In this document: piece after piece, positions 45,647-55,976 of the stretch
Position numbering within the stretch: position 1 is the first letter of the stretch
Layout: each line of letters starts with the position of its first letter
Origin: Shewanella sp. HN-41
GTDB taxonomy: Bacteria; Pseudomonadota; Gammaproteobacteria; Enterobacterales; Shewanellaceae
Length of the DNA stretch: 64,000 bases
Reading direction: 5' to 3'
Assembly: GCF_000217915.1 (NCBI RefSeq)
Contig: NZ_AFOZ01000014.1
Location: 496,001-560,000, forward strand
The notes under the pieces: model-generated
What the model was told of the DNA's origin: nothing
Databases searched by the model: none
The model's input: only the letters and a program-made list of their open reading frames with translations
Translations under genes and position numbers: made by a program

Positions 45647-45661
45647 TTCAAAAAATTTGAA
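45647..45661. promoter_or_regulatory. LysR-type operator at the LysR/DoxX intergenic region
   Basis: TTCAAA-AAA-TTTGAA is a perfect palindrome and contains a T-N11-A core. It ends at the A of an upstream ATG of the LysR gene, 12 nt before the start I prefer (45673). This suits autoregulation. Confidence 0.55.
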
Positions 45662-45672
45662 TGAGAGTTTTT

Positions 45673-46566
45673 ATGTTACCTATCATTAGCCTCGATGGAT
45701 TAATTGTGCTTGATGCCATTGATAAAAAAGGGAGTTTTTCGGCCGCAGCCGAATCGCTATTCAGGGTGCCATCGGCACTGACCTACACAGTACAGAAACT
45801 TGAAAGCGATTTGGGAGTAAAATTATTTGAACGTAAGGGGCAAAGGGCTGAGTTGACCCTAGTCGGTCAACTGGTATTGCGCCAAGGGCGGGAGATACTT
45901 GCCGCCACATCGAGGCTTGAAGAGGCTGTGCGCCAGCTTGAAACTGGCTGGGAGTCCTCGTTAACCTTAGCTATCGATACTGTCGTGCCGGATCTGCCCC
46001 TGTTACAACTGGTCTGCGAATTTACCGAGTTAGGTAAACAAGTCACTCTCAATCTCAGTGAAGAGTCATTAGGTGGTGGTTGGGATGCGCTCTACTCGGG
46101 TCGGGCCGACATTGCCATTGGGGTCACGGGTGAATTACCAAAGGGACAATACCATTTAGTGGAGATTGGTCAGTTGGAGTTTGTATTTGCACTTAGTCCA
46201 TCCCATCCACTGGCACAATATGGGGCCCCCATTCCTACCGAAGCTCTATTACAGTTTCCATCCATTGTTGTGGCCGATAGCTCTATGGCGCTGGCACAGC
46301 GTTCGAGTGGATTGTTTGATAGTCGCCAAGTCATTCGGGTGCCTAATATGCAAACTAAGATTAAAGCGCAGCAGTTAGGTTTAGGTGTCGGCTATATTCC
46401 AAAACACTTGATCTTAGATGCGTTGGCATCGGGTGCATTAGTTGTCTGTGAGGTAGAGATCTCTAGGCCCCCTCAGGCGGTATTTTTAGCATGGCGCAAG
46501 GGAAGCCAAGGTAAGGCGCTGACTTGGTTTGCCGAACGTTTACCTCACTGTGATTGGCAGTTTTAG
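45673..46566 (+). CDS. LysR-family transcriptional regulator
   Basis: A 297-residue LysR regulator. Helix-turn-helix at about residues 4-62 (LDAIDKKGSFSAAAESL, then LTLVGQLVLRQG), remainder ligand-binding. I prefer the ATG at 45673 because GAGAG precedes it; the ATG at 45661 lacks a ribosome site and lies on the operator. It is divergent from doxX-pirin, its likely target. Ends at a terminator. Confidence 0.9.
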   Translation: MLPIISLDGLIVLDAIDKKGSFSAAAESLFRVPSALTYTVQKLESDLGVKLFERKGQRAELTLVGQLVLRQGREILAATSRLEEAVRQLETGWESSLTLAIDTVVPDLPLLQLVCEFTELGKQVTLNLSEESLGGGWDALYSGRADIAIGVTGELPKGQYHLVEIGQLEFVFALSPSHPLAQYGAPIPTEALLQFPSIVVADSSMALAQRSSGLFDSRQVIRVPNMQTKIKAQQLGLGVGYIPKHLILDALASGALVVCEVEISRPPQAVFLAWRKGSQGKALTWFAERLPHCDWQF

Positions 46567-46589
46567 TCGTCTTTTTTATAACACGGAAC

Positions 46590-46612
46590 AAAGCCCTAAA
46601 TATCAGGGCTTT
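46590..46612. terminator. Terminator after the LysR gene
   Basis: AAAGCCCT pairs with AGGGCTTT, 7-nt loop. It separates the convergent LysR and nucleotidase genes; the T-run is short. Confidence 0.7.
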
Positions 46613-46622
46613 CTTAATACTT

Positions 46623-48368
46623 CTAACCGGAACGCTTTAAATGGCTCGTGTAATGCACATGGGGAGACAGAAAATCCGCAAGGTTAGGGGCCCGATTTAA
46701 GAAGCGGATAAATGCCTGTGGAAGGGTGAGTGACTCTATCGACTCCTGCCAACGAGCCTGTAATAGCGGGTGATAACCTTCTTTGCCCGCAGCGGTATAA
46801 GAGGTTGATACACCAATGTATAAAGACTCAGGCTTGACGGGATACCAAAGTGACAGCCCGTCTTGTTGCATCATTTCCAATTTAAAGAGACGTTCACCTA
46901 GGGGACGTCTGCCATCGTAGTAATAGCGTAAGCCGTAGGTGTAAGGGAAACTGCCTGCACCCGTGCCTCGTACACTATTGTTGGTGGCGGCGTTAATAGC
47001 CGACTCCAGTGCTTGGTAGAGAAACTGGCCTTGGATTTCATATTTAACTAGCGGTAATTCAAAGGGTAACAATTGCCCCATCACATCGGCGAGGGTTAAC
47101 TGCCCTTGGGCAACCGATTGACGTACGCCGCCCGCATTATGCAGGGCAAAGTTAACCCGAGGATCTTTAATCTTGGCCTCTTGAAACATGCTGCGGCTCA
47201 CCCAAGGGGCGATTTCACTGCCGTGGGGCAGGGCCTTGGATGGCAGCCTAGTATGCACAAGATTCTTGGGTACTAGGGCTAAGACTTTGTTTTCCATCTC
47301 GGCGATAGCGGGGCGATAGATATCATGGATCACGTCGTTAATATCTTTGTCCGCTTTATCCCAAAGAATATAGGGATGCTCGTCAAAGCGCTGGCGTACG
47401 GCTTGGTAGTCGACATCATCAACTTGTACACTCGAACTTAGGATAAACTGCTGATCGAGCATGAAGTAGTTGCCACCGCTCAGGTTTATCGCCCGACCTT
47501 CTGCATCAAATTCTATCTCGGCTAAGCCAACGACTTCGGCATATTTACCCGCATGAACTATGGGGGTGCCGTTGATGACTTCACCATAGGGTAAATGGCT
47601 TAAACCAAGGGCGCGAAAATCCCCCTGTAGGGTATGCGTGTGGCCGCCGACAATCAGGCTGATCCCTGAGACTTGCTCGGCGAGGCGTTTATCCTGATCT
47701 AAGCCTAAGTGGCTGAGCACTATGATGTGCTTAATCCCCTCGGCATGCAGATGTGCCACCGTTCGCGCCGTTGTACTGATAGCATCGACAAAATGTGTAT
47801 CGGGATCGGGGCGGGCAATCTCCTTCATCTGATCCAGTGTAATGCCTATTATCGCAATCTTTGTATCGTAGAAGGGTTTAAGGAGATAAGTCGCTAATTG
47901 GGCTTTTTCATCGTAGGCCAAAATATTTGGAACGGTACGCAGACAGCCGAGTTTATTCACATCCTCTTGGCTTAAATCCATATTCCCCGCCAGCAAAGGA
48001 AAATCGATTTGTCTGGCAAAGTCAGCGAGGCGAGCATTGCCTTCATCGATATCATGATTGCCTACCACCATGGCGTCGGGGGCGAGTAAATTCAGCAGGT
48101 GGGCGTTAGCTTTGCCTTTAAAATGGCTAAAATAGAGTGTTCCTTGGAAACTGTCGCCGCCATGGAGGAATAAAAAGGGAATATTGTTCTGCGTTGCATG
48201 CTCACGAGCCTTGGCGATGTGATAGCCAAGGCGGGCATAACCACCGCTGTGGCTGGTGACATCCAGTGTTTTATGACCCACATTGAGGGGGAATTGCACG
48301 CGGCTTGGTTCAAAATTCGAATGTGTATCGTTGATATGCGCGAGTGAGAGTCTGTAGCCCTGTGTCAT
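46623..48368 (-). CDS. 5'-nucleotidase/2',3'-cyclic phosphodiesterase-like metallophosphatase without signal peptide
   Basis: A 581-residue UshA-type enzyme. Metal ligands: LAHINDTHSNF, GGDSFQG, VVGNHDIDEG, LSHLG and VGGHTHTL. The C-terminal substrate domain follows (FALHNAGGVRQSV, TGAGSFPYTYG). Family members are usually exported, but this one starts MTQGYRLSLAHINDTH with no leader, so it should stay in the cytoplasm. Monocistronic; the ATG at 48368 has AGAGG. Confidence 0.88.
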   Translation of the reverse strand: MTQGYRLSLAHINDTHSNFEPSRVQFPLNVGHKTLDVTSHSGGYARLGYHIAKAREHATQNNIPFLFLHGGDSFQGTLYFSHFKGKANAHLLNLLAPDAMVVGNHDIDEGNARLADFARQIDFPLLAGNMDLSQEDVNKLGCLRTVPNILAYDEKAQLATYLLKPFYDTKIAIIGITLDQMKEIARPDPDTHFVDAISTTARTVAHLHAEGIKHIIVLSHLGLDQDKRLAEQVSGISLIVGGHTHTLQGDFRALGLSHLPYGEVINGTPIVHAGKYAEVVGLAEIEFDAEGRAINLSGGNYFMLDQQFILSSSVQVDDVDYQAVRQRFDEHPYILWDKADKDINDVIHDIYRPAIAEMENKVLALVPKNLVHTRLPSKALPHGSEIAPWVSRSMFQEAKIKDPRVNFALHNAGGVRQSVAQGQLTLADVMGQLLPFELPLVKYEIQGQFLYQALESAINAATNNSVRGTGAGSFPYTYGLRYYYDGRRPLGERLFKLEMMQQDGLSLWYPVKPESLYIGVSTSYTAAGKEGYHPLLQARWQESIESLTLPQAFIRFLNRAPNLADFLSPHVHYTSHLKRSG

Positions 48369-48418
48369 AACGTACCTCTATTACGGCGGGAGATTATAAC
48401 CTTCTCCTCTAAAACAAG

Positions 48419-48439
48419 AAAGGGAGCTTAGCCCCCTTT
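48419..48439 (-). terminator. Terminator of the CBS/DUF21 gene
   Basis: AAAGGG pairs with CCCTTT around a short loop and inner GC pairs; TTTCTTGTTTT follows on the minus strand. Confidence 0.65.
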
Positions 48440-48453
48440 ACTTTAACGATCAC

Positions 48454-49557
48454 TTAATAACCTAGGTTAACCCGATTTCGCTTCGTCATCATCGGCTGCG
48501 GCTTCAAAGTCACCGTCATCGGAGAGACGAATCCCTTTTGTTTCATGCGCTTGGTCCAGAGTTTACGGGCCAATTGCTGCATGTCGGTCGCGGGATCGTT
48601 TAAATCGACAATCTCTAATCCCAACATGGATTCGATAATATCTTCTTGAGTCACAATGCCTTGGCTACTACCGTATTCATCTACCACCATAGCGATTTGT
48701 GTATTGCGTTTAATCATACGCTCAAATAATGGCAAAATTTTTGCGGTCTCAGGCACTACGAATAAGCTGCGCTTCAATTCGCCTATTGGCATATCCGGGG
48801 TGTAACGCTCGGCCAGTAATACATCGGTGCGGGTGATGTAACCGATAATATCGTCATGATCCTGATCGTAGACGGGAATACGGGTAAAAGGTTTGTCACG
48901 GTATTCGCGCACGAACTCATTTTGCGTTAAATCCACAGGTAGCGAGAACATCACGGTACGGGGAGTCATGATGGCGGTCACTGGCATATCGCGCACCTTT
49001 AACATTTGGGTCAAAATCTTCGACTCTTGTTCATCGAGTTCGCCCGACTCATGGCCAATTTTGGCCATGGCACTCATTTCTTGACGAATATATTGACCTT
49101 CTTCGCCTTTCCCTAAAAAGTGAGTAACCTTATGTGACAGCCAAATCAATGGCTGAGTGACTCGCTTCATCCATGTAATGGCAATTGAAACACTCGGTGC
49201 AAGACGACGCCAATGGTTAGCTCCCACAGATTTAGGAATGATCTCCGAGAAGAACAAAATAATAAAAGTTAATACCCCGGAGAAAACGCCCAGCATTTCA
49301 TCCCCAAATACTTTCGCTGCTTGTGCACCCGCAACGGCGGCGCCTACAGTATGGGCAATGGTATTTAAGGTGAGGATCGACACTAATGGTGCTTCGACGT
49401 TATCTTTGAGTTTACGTAATCTTGCGGCCGCAGCACTGTCAGTTTGGTCGAGCGAGGCGATATAACTAGGGGTAACCGAGAGCAAAACAGCTTCGAATAC
49501 ACTGCACAGAAAAGAAACCGCGACAGCGACAAGCACTATAATGATGAGGGTTAACAT
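48454..49557 (-). CDS. CNNM/DUF21-CBS domain transporter (CorC/HlyC-like), C-terminus frameshifted
   Basis: A 367-residue membrane protein. DUF21 (about residues 1-170) has three to four membrane helices, e.g. [23 protein letters not shown] cited in part as [15 protein letters not shown]. Two CBS domains follow ([28 protein letters not shown]). After KRMKQKG the frame becomes [13 protein letters not shown]; the other frame reads [19 protein letters not shown] and stops at 48467. One base appears lost in the G-run at 48533-48535. Such proteins move magnesium or sodium ions. Confidence 0.85.
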   Translation of the reverse strand: MLTLIIIVLVAVAVSFLCSVFEAVLLSVTPSYIASLDQTDSAAAARLRKLKDNVEAPLVSILTLNTIAHTVGAAVAGAQAAKVFGDEMLGVFSGVLTFIILFFSEIIPKSVGANHWRRLAPSVSIAITWMKRVTQPLIWLSHKVTHFLGKGEEGQYIRQEMSAMAKIGHESGELDEQESKILTQMLKVRDMPVTAIMTPRTVMFSLPVDLTQNEFVREYRDKPFTRIPVYDQDHDDIIGYITRTDVLLAERYTPDMPIGELKRSLFVVPETAKILPLFERMIKRNTQIAMVVDEYGSSQGIVTQEDIIESMLGLEIVDLNDPATDMQQLARKLWTKRMKQKGFVSPMTVTLKPQPMMTKRNRVNLGY

Positions 49558-49701
49558 ATAGGTGGTATTACAACTCCGTATTCTAGGCCAACGTTAGCCC
49601 AGCGAGATTCTATCATAGTCGAGTCGTGTTGCTGGCTAAAAAAATTTTGCGTCTGTATAATTCGCCGCCCTGTTGCAGGTTTTGGTGTTGAGGTGAGTGG
49701 T

Positions 49702-50823
49702 ATGAGTGAAAAGAAGATCAATTTATTAGACCTTGATCGTAAGGCTATGCGTGCCTTATTTGCGGATCTCGGGGAAAAACCTTTCCGTGCCGATCAGCTC
49801 ATGAAATGGATCTATCATTTCGGCGTCAGTGACTTCGAAGAAATGACCAACATCAATAAAGTGTTACGCCAAAAACTGGCGGCGCGCTGCGAGATCGTTG
49901 CACCCGAAATTTCCAGTTTCCAAAAATCCACCGATGGCACTATTAAGTTCGCCATTCACGTCGGTGAAGGCCAAGAAGTCGAAACTGTTTACATTCCCGA
50001 AGATGATCGCGCCACTTTATGTGTGTCATCACAGGTCGGTTGCGCCCTCGAATGCACTTTCTGCTCCACCGCCCAGCAAGGTTTTAACCGTAACTTGACC
50101 GTGTCTGAGATCGTTGGTCAAATCTGGCGCGTGTCGCACTTTTTAGGTTTTGCAAAGGACACTGGTGATCGTCCTATTACCAACGTGGTAATGATGGGGA
50201 TGGGCGAGCCTCTGCTCAACTTAGCTAATGTCATTCCAGCGATGGATATTATGCTCGATGATTTTGGTTTTAGTCTGTCAAAACGCCGCGTGACGCTGTC
50301 TACCTCGGGGGTTGTACCTGCGCTTGATAAACTCGGGGATGCCTTAGATGTGGCTCTTGCTGTGAGCATTCATGCCCCTAACGATGAGCTACGTGACATC
50401 CTTGTGCCTGTGAATAAAAAATACCCATTGCAGGAGTTTCTTGCGGGGATCCGTCGTTACATTGCCAAATCGAATGCTAACCGTGGCCGTGTGACCGTTG
50501 AATATGTGATGCTCGATCATATCAACGACAGCACAGAGCAAGCCCACGAACTCGCCAAATTAATGAAGGATACCCCTTGTAAGGTTAACCTCATTCCTTT
50601 TAATCCGTACCCAGGCTCCCCCTACGGTCGTTCATCAAACTCACGAATCGATCGTTTTTCAAAGGTACTGATGGAATACGGTTTAACTGTGATAGTGCGT
50701 AAGACCCGCGGTGATGATATCGATGCCGCCTGTGGACAGTTAGCGGGAGATATTCGTGACAGAACTAAGCGTTTGGCAAAAAAACGCATGCAAGAAAATC
50801 AGATTTCAGTCACAATGAATTAA
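49702..50823 (+). CDS. rlmN: 23S rRNA/tRNA (adenine-C2)-methyltransferase RlmN
   Basis: A 373-residue radical SAM methyltransferase making m2A2503 in 23S rRNA and m2A37 in tRNA. The C-x3-C-x2-C motif is [19 protein letters not shown] and the C-terminal catalytic Cys in DIDAACGQL are present. Start at 49702 follows GAGGTGA; the frame opens three codons earlier with GTG. First of the conserved rlmN-pilW-rodZ-ispG-hisS-yfgM-bamB-der run. Confidence 0.96.
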   Translation: MSEKKINLLDLDRKAMRALFADLGEKPFRADQLMKWIYHFGVSDFEEMTNINKVLRQKLAARCEIVAPEISSFQKSTDGTIKFAIHVGEGQEVETVYIPEDDRATLCVSSQVGCALECTFCSTAQQGFNRNLTVSEIVGQIWRVSHFLGFAKDTGDRPITNVVMMGMGEPLLNLANVIPAMDIMLDDFGFSLSKRRVTLSTSGVVPALDKLGDALDVALAVSIHAPNDELRDILVPVNKKYPLQEFLAGIRRYIAKSNANRGRVTVEYVMLDHINDSTEQAHELAKLMKDTPCKVNLIPFNPYPGSPYGRSSNSRIDRFSKVLMEYGLTVIVRKTRGDDIDAACGQLAGDIRDRTKRLAKKRMQENQISVTMN

Positions 50824-50855
50824 CTCTTTGTTTGCACAGATTTATAGGCTTGCCC

Positions 50856-51644
50856 ATGAAGCATGGATTGTCAGGGTGTTCATTAGTACTTGCGCTGTCA
50901 TTGTTAATGACTGGGTGTGTGACTGAGCGCACCTATACAGGAACCGATATTCCAGTTTCGGATCGAAAATTAGATAGGGTTGCCGCCGCTAGGGAACGTA
51001 TGCAACTCGGTTTAACCTATTTGAATCGAGGTAACTCGGAACAGGCTAAATATAATCTTGATAAAGCAATAGAATATGCGCCAGAGCTGGAAGATGTCCA
51101 TATCGCGATGGCCTATTACTACCAAACCGTAGGGGATCTCATTCGCACTGAACAGTCGTACCAAGACGCGATCGGTACTAATGATGTCTCCGGTGATTCC
51201 ATGAATAATTTTGGGGTGTTTTTGTGCCAACAAAAGCAATACGACAAAGCTGAAAAAATGTTTTTGGCCGCAATAGAAATGCCCAAATATACGCGAACCG
51301 CGTCGAGTTATGAAAACTTAGGTCTTTGTAGTCGGCAATCGGGACAAGCAGAAAAGGCACGACAGTATTTTCAGATGGCGTTAAAGTATGATCCGAGACG
51401 CTCGGTGTCATTACTGGAGTTGGCTGAGCTTGAAGTTGAACGGGGTGATTTTATCAAGGCGCGTAATCAACTTGCGCAATATCACCAAGTGGCAGCCCAG
51501 ACTCCAGAGAGTTTAGCGCTCGGAATAAAAATAGAGCAGGCGATGAATGATGATGCTGCGGTTAAGAAATTTGGTATTTTATTGCTTGCCAAATTTCCAG
51601 CATCACCTCAGGCCAAGCAATACAGAGTTAATTTGCATCAATGA
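50856..51644 (+). CDS. pilW: Type IV pilus biogenesis/stability lipoprotein PilW
   Basis: A 262-residue lipoprotein. Lipobox LMTGC (Cys about 21) after a hydrophobic leader, then TPR repeats (RMQLGLTYLNRGNSEQAK, EDVHIAMAYYYQTVGD, ENLGLCSRQSGQAEKAR). PilW assembles or stabilises the PilQ secretin. The ATG at 50856 is used; a TTG eight codons earlier is unlikely. Its stop overlaps the rodZ ATG by 4 nt. Confidence 0.93.
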   Translation: MKHGLSGCSLVLALSLLMTGCVTERTYTGTDIPVSDRKLDRVAAARERMQLGLTYLNRGNSEQAKYNLDKAIEYAPELEDVHIAMAYYYQTVGDLIRTEQSYQDAIGTNDVSGDSMNNFGVFLCQQKQYDKAEKMFLAAIEMPKYTRTASSYENLGLCSRQSGQAEKARQYFQMALKYDPRRSVSLLELAELEVERGDFIKARNQLAQYHQVAAQTPESLALGIKIEQAMNDDAAVKKFGILLLAKFPASPQAKQYRVNLHQ

Positions 51645-52735
51645 AAGATCAAGAAATAAATGCGCCAGTTGGACCCGTTGAGTCTAGTGAAACCGAGTCG
51701 GCGGCGCCTGATGTAACGCTTGGAAAGTTATTAAAAAACGCCCGTGAAACAATGGGACTTAGCATCGCAGACGCCGCAGTGAAACTGCATTTGCGCCCTC
51801 GTATTGTGGAAGACATTGAAGCAAACAACTTCACCAATATTGCTTCTTCCACTTATGTTCGTGGCTATGTCAAAAACTATGCCCGAATGGTTGGTGTCGA
51901 TACCCAGCTCATAGAGGCCTGTCTCACTAGGCAAGTCCCGTCGGTGACAGAGCCTACCATGCAGAGTTTTTCACGCAAAACGACCTATCAAGCTCGTGAC
52001 ACTAAGTTAAAGTGGCTGAGCTTTTTTATTGTTATCGTGTTACTCGGATTGCTTGTGGTGTGGTGGATGCAAAAATCGACCTTGTTAACCCATGTTGATG
52101 TATCTCAACCGACCGCAGAAGAAGTGGCCGCCGCCAATCAAACCCTATCTGGGGATGTGTTGCTGACCGAAACCGATGCGAGTCAACAGTTAACTGAAAT
52201 AGCCGCGAACGGCTCTATGTCAATCGACGGTCCGATTAAAGATACCGATGTCAGCACTATTGGCGAGGGGACTGCCGATGTGAGCACTGGGCCTACGGAC
52301 AATACTTATCCTCAAATGGCTGATACCAGCAATGAAGATGGTGGTTCAGCTACCGCTGCCACCACTGCATCGCAAACTGCCGCACCTGTGGTTCAACAGC
52401 CTGCTGTAGCTGCAACACCTTCATCCGCCTCAACATCACCAGCCTCAACTCCAGCGGCCACCTCAGTCAACACTCAGGTCGCTGTTGCTGGACAATCGAT
52501 GATTGGTGTTCAGTTAACCGGTGATTGTTGGATAAACATTGTCGATGCAAAAGGCAAAGCCTTAGTCGATGGCGTTAAAGGCGCTGGCGCTGTAATACAA
52601 GTGAGTGGTGTGCCACCGTTTAAAATTATTTTAGGGGCGCCCCATGTGGCGACCTTAAGCTTAGATGGCCAAATGGTTAGCTTAGCGGATTTCCCCAAGG
52701 GCCGTGTTGCACGTTTGACCATACCTAAAATTTAG
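51641..52735 (+). CDS. rodZ: Cytoskeleton protein RodZ
   Basis: A 364-residue bitopic protein. The N-terminal helix-turn-helix (LGKLLKNARETMGLSIADAA) binds MreB, a single membrane helix is at about residues 128-147 (FIVIVLLGLLVVWWM), then a long low-complexity periplasmic linker rich in T, A and S, and a C-terminal DUF4115 domain (GDCWINIVDAKGKAL). It ties the MreB rod-shape system to the membrane. Coupled to pilW by a 4-nt overlap. Confidence 0.95.
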   Translation: MKDQEINAPVGPVESSETESAAPDVTLGKLLKNARETMGLSIADAAVKLHLRPRIVEDIEANNFTNIASSTYVRGYVKNYARMVGVDTQLIEACLTRQVPSVTEPTMQSFSRKTTYQARDTKLKWLSFFIVIVLLGLLVVWWMQKSTLLTHVDVSQPTAEEVAAANQTLSGDVLLTETDASQQLTEIAANGSMSIDGPIKDTDVSTIGEGTADVSTGPTDNTYPQMADTSNEDGGSATAATTASQTAAPVVQQPAVAATPSSASTSPASTPAATSVNTQVAVAGQSMIGVQLTGDCWINIVDAKGKALVDGVKGAGAVIQVSGVPPFKIILGAPHVATLSLDGQMVSLADFPKGRVARLTIPKI

Positions 52736-52792
52736 TGATCAGTGTTAGGCGATTCGCTGCAGCAGAACGTACCGAAATAGAGTGTATTTAGC

Positions 52793-53908
52793 ATGTATAA
52801 TGAAACTCCCATAAAAAGACGTCCTTCTACCCGCATTTATGTGGGGAATGTACCGATTGGTGATGGGGCGCCGATTGCCGTTCAGTCAATGACCAATACT
52901 AAGACCACAGATGTTGAAGCCACTATCGCTCAAATTCGTGCCTTAGAGAAAGTGGGTGCCGACATAGTGCGTGTCTCAGTACCGACTATGGATGCCGCAG
53001 AAGCCTTTAAACTCATTAAGCAAGCGGTCAAGGTGCCTTTAGTGGCCGACATCCATTTCGATTATCGTATCGCCTTAAAAGTTGCCGAGTACGGTGTCGA
53101 TTGCCTGCGTATTAATCCGGGCAATATCGGCAACGAAGAGCGTATTCGCAGCGTGGTGGAATGTGCCCGTGACCACAATATTCCTATCCGTATTGGTGTG
53201 AATGGCGGTTCATTAGAGAAAGATCTGATGGACAAGTACAAAGAGCCAACGCCTGAAGCCTTGCTCGAATCGGCCATGCGCCATGTGGATATTCTAGATC
53301 GCATGAACTTTGATCAATTTAAGGTCAGCGTTAAGGCGTCGGATGTGTTCTTGGCGGTTGAATCCTATCGTTTATTGGCAAAGCAAATTCGCCAGCCGCT
53401 GCATTTAGGCATTACCGAGGCGGGTGGGGCACGCGCAGGTTCAGTGAAATCGGCAGTCGGTTTAGGCATGTTATTGGCTGAAGGCATAGGGGATACCCTA
53501 CGTATTTCTCTTGCGGCCGATCCCGTCGAAGAAATCAAAGTGGGTTTTGATATCTTAAAATCGCTGCGCATTCGTAGCCGTGGGATTAACTTTATCGCTT
53601 GTCCATCATGTTCACGCCAAGAGTTTGATGTGATTAGCACAGTGAATGAATTAGAACGTCGCCTCGAAGACGTAACTACCGCGATGGACGTGTCTATTAT
53701 CGGCTGCGTCGTCAACGGCCCAGGTGAGGCTTTAGTGTCGCATATTGGGCTAACCGGTGGTCACAATAAGAGTGGCTACTACGATGAAGGTGAGCGTCAA
53801 AAAGAGCGTTTCGATAACGACAATTTAGTCGATTCCCTCGAGGCGAAAATTCGTGCTAAGGCGAGCCAGATGGCAAACCGTATCCAAGTGAAAGATACAA
53901 CCGAGTAA
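52793..53908 (+). CDS. ispG: 4-hydroxy-3-methylbut-2-en-1-yl diphosphate synthase IspG (GcpE)
   Basis: A 371-residue iron-sulfur enzyme in the MEP isoprenoid pathway. The start has [26 protein letters not shown] (cited in part: [12 protein letters not shown]), the TIM-barrel follows, and the cluster Cys are in [11 protein letters not shown] and [10 protein letters not shown]. Length is normal. Follows rodZ with 57 nt and no terminator. Confidence 0.97.
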   Translation: MYNETPIKRRPSTRIYVGNVPIGDGAPIAVQSMTNTKTTDVEATIAQIRALEKVGADIVRVSVPTMDAAEAFKLIKQAVKVPLVADIHFDYRIALKVAEYGVDCLRINPGNIGNEERIRSVVECARDHNIPIRIGVNGGSLEKDLMDKYKEPTPEALLESAMRHVDILDRMNFDQFKVSVKASDVFLAVESYRLLAKQIRQPLHLGITEAGGARAGSVKSAVGLGMLLAEGIGDTLRISLAADPVEEIKVGFDILKSLRIRSRGINFIACPSCSRQEFDVISTVNELERRLEDVTTAMDVSIIGCVVNGPGEALVSHIGLTGGHNKSGYYDEGERQKERFDNDNLVDSLEAKIRAKASQMANRIQVKDTTE

Positions 53909-53957
53909 TATGCATCTGCATTTGGGCATAGATTACGCCTAATGATGTTGAGCTAGG

Positions 53958-53981
53958 CCCCGAAACCGACGGGGTCGTTTT
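53958..53981 (+). terminator. Weak terminator between ispG and hisS
   Basis: CCCCG (53958-53962) pairs with CGGGG (53970-53974), loop AAACCGA, then TCGTTTT. The stem is short, so read-through to hisS is likely. Confidence 0.55.
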
Positions 53982-54053
53982 ACGTTTTGCGTTCAAAAGC
54001 CTATAATGCGTGACATTTTTTATTAATTTAGCTAAATCGGACGAGTCGACACA

Positions 54054-55331
54054 GTGGCAAAACAGATCCAAGCGATTCGCGGAATGAACGACATTCTGCC
54101 AACTCAAAGTCCTCTATGGCAAAAAGTGGAAGCGGTACTGCGTTCAAGCGTCAGTGCTTACGGTTACAGCGAGATCCGTACTCCGATAGTGGAAAATACC
54201 GAACTTTTCAAACGCTCTATCGGTGAAGTAACTGATATTGTTGAAAAAGAAATGTATACCTTCGAAGATAATAACGGTGATAGCTTAACGCTGCGCCCAG
54301 AAGGTACTGCATCGACAGTGCGTGCGGGTAACGAAAATGGTCTGCTGTATAACCAAGAACAACGCCTTTGGTATATGGGCCCTATGTTCCGTCACGAGCG
54401 CCCACAAAAAGGCCGTTATCGCCAATTTAACCAGTTTGGTGTGGAAGTCTATGGCATAGGCACGGCTGATATCGATGCTGAAGTCTTGATGCTATCGGCA
54501 CGTCTGTGGGAAAAACTCGGTATTAGTGAGCATGTCTCATTAGAGCTGAACACCTTAGGCGATCCTGCTGAGCGCGCGGTTTACCGTGATGCCCTGATTG
54601 CGTTTTTAGAGCAGCATAAAGATGCGCTCGATGAAGACAGCAAGCGCCGTATGTATAGCAATCCGCTGCGGGTATTGGATTCCAAAGATCAAAATGTCCA
54701 AGCCATATTGGTGAATGCACCTGAGTTAATGGATTTTCTCGGTGAAGAATCGAAGACACATTTTTCACAATTGCGTGAACTACTTGACGCCGTTGGCATC
54801 AAATACACCATTAATCCGCGCCTAGTACGTGGCTTAGATTACTATAATCGCACTGTATTTGAATGGGTTACATCGAGTTTAGGCTCACAGGGCACTGTGC
54901 TTGCGGGTGGGCGCTACGATGGTTTAGTCGCCCAATTAGGCGGCAAGGATACCCCTGCAGTCGGTTTCGCCATGGGTTTAGAGCGTATTGTATTGCTGCT
55001 TGAAACCTTAGAACTGAACAAAGATATTCCGTCAGAAGTGGATGTGTATGTCACTTCCATGGGGGAAAGCTGTCTGGTTGAGGCTATCAAGATTGCGCAG
55101 GAATTACGCTCCGCACTACCCAAGCTTAAGGTGATGAGTCACTGCGGTGGTGGCAACGTGAAGAAACAAATGAAGCGCGCCGATAAAAGCGGTGCTCAAG
55201 TGGCCCTACTGATCGGTGAAGAAGAATTGGCCGAAGGTATGGTGACGGTTAAACATTTACGCAATGACATCGAACAACAACGGGTAGCTCGAAGTGCATT
55301 AAGTGCATTTTTAGCTGAACTGATTAAATAA
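54054..55331 (+). CDS. hisS: Histidyl-tRNA synthetase
   Basis: A 425-residue class II synthetase. Start [16 protein letters not shown], motif 2 in [19 protein letters not shown], the His-specific [13 protein letters not shown], and the class II motif 3 GFAMGLERI. The C-terminal anticodon-binding domain is complete. The start codon is GTG at 54054 (following a GACGAG-like site). Part of the conserved run before yfgM. Confidence 0.97.
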   Translation: MAKQIQAIRGMNDILPTQSPLWQKVEAVLRSSVSAYGYSEIRTPIVENTELFKRSIGEVTDIVEKEMYTFEDNNGDSLTLRPEGTASTVRAGNENGLLYNQEQRLWYMGPMFRHERPQKGRYRQFNQFGVEVYGIGTADIDAEVLMLSARLWEKLGISEHVSLELNTLGDPAERAVYRDALIAFLEQHKDALDEDSKRRMYSNPLRVLDSKDQNVQAILVNAPELMDFLGEESKTHFSQLRELLDAVGIKYTINPRLVRGLDYYNRTVFEWVTSSLGSQGTVLAGGRYDGLVAQLGGKDTPAVGFAMGLERIVLLLETLELNKDIPSEVDVYVTSMGESCLVEAIKIAQELRSALPKLKVMSHCGGGNVKKQMKRADKSGAQVALLIGEEELAEGMVTVKHLRNDIEQQRVARSALSAFLAELIK

Positions 55332-55344
55332 AGGGGACGTGCGC

Positions 55345-55965
55345 GTGGAAATTTATAGCACAGAAGAACAACAAGTTGATGCTATCAAGCAATTTTGGAA
55401 AGACTATGGAACGTCAATTTTAATTGGTGCTGTCGTTGGTTTAGGCGGCCTATACAGTTGGAATTATTACTCCGACATGAAAGTCGCGCAAGCGGAGGAA
55501 GCATCGCAGGCTTTCCAAGCTTTGACTACTAAATCAACTGATGAAGCTGCCCTGTTGGCGGGTGTAGCCGAGTTTTCTAAAAACCATGATCAAAAGGGTT
55601 ATCTTGCACTTTTAGATTTGATTGTGGCAAAAACGGCGGTAGAGGCAAAGGACTATACGAAAGCCGAAGAAGTGCTTAAGAAAGTCATCGCCACTAAACC
55701 TAGTGCGGGTTTAGATATGATCGCGACGCTACGTTTAGCTCGAGTGCAAGCAGAGCAAGGTCAAATTGATGCAGGTTTAGCCACATTAGAACAAGTGACC
55801 GACAAAGCATTTTTGGCTCAACGTGAAGAGTTAAAAGGCGATTTCTTCGTGCGCCAAGGTGAAGTTGATAAAGCGAAAACGGCTTATCAAACCGCAGTTG
55901 ATAATGGCGGTGTGGTAACTAGCCCTGCGCTTAAAATCAAACTTGATAACCTAAATCAGGCATAA
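55345..55965 (+). CDS. yfgM: YfgM, ancillary SecYEG translocon subunit
   Basis: A 206-residue protein anchored by one N-terminal membrane helix (SILIGAVVGLGGLYSWNYY, about residues 23-41) with a periplasmic TPR-like domain. The motif DAIKQFWKDYG just before the helix is the family signature. The GTG at 55345 is preferred over one two codons earlier because AGGGGA is correctly spaced. It links to periplasmic chaperones at the Sec translocon. Followed by bamB 11 nt later. Confidence 0.93.
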   Translation: MEIYSTEEQQVDAIKQFWKDYGTSILIGAVVGLGGLYSWNYYSDMKVAQAEEASQAFQALTTKSTDEAALLAGVAEFSKNHDQKGYLALLDLIVAKTAVEAKDYTKAEEVLKKVIATKPSAGLDMIATLRLARVQAEQGQIDAGLATLEQVTDKAFLAQREELKGDFFVRQGEVDKAKTAYQTAVDNGGVVTSPALKIKLDNLNQA

Positions 55966-55976
55966 GGGATCCCTTG

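Noticed and set aside
52100..52500. Frameshift or foreign insertion in the low-complexity part of rodZ
   Set aside because: T/A/S-rich periplasmic linkers are normal for RodZ and the frame continues into an intact DUF4115 domain.
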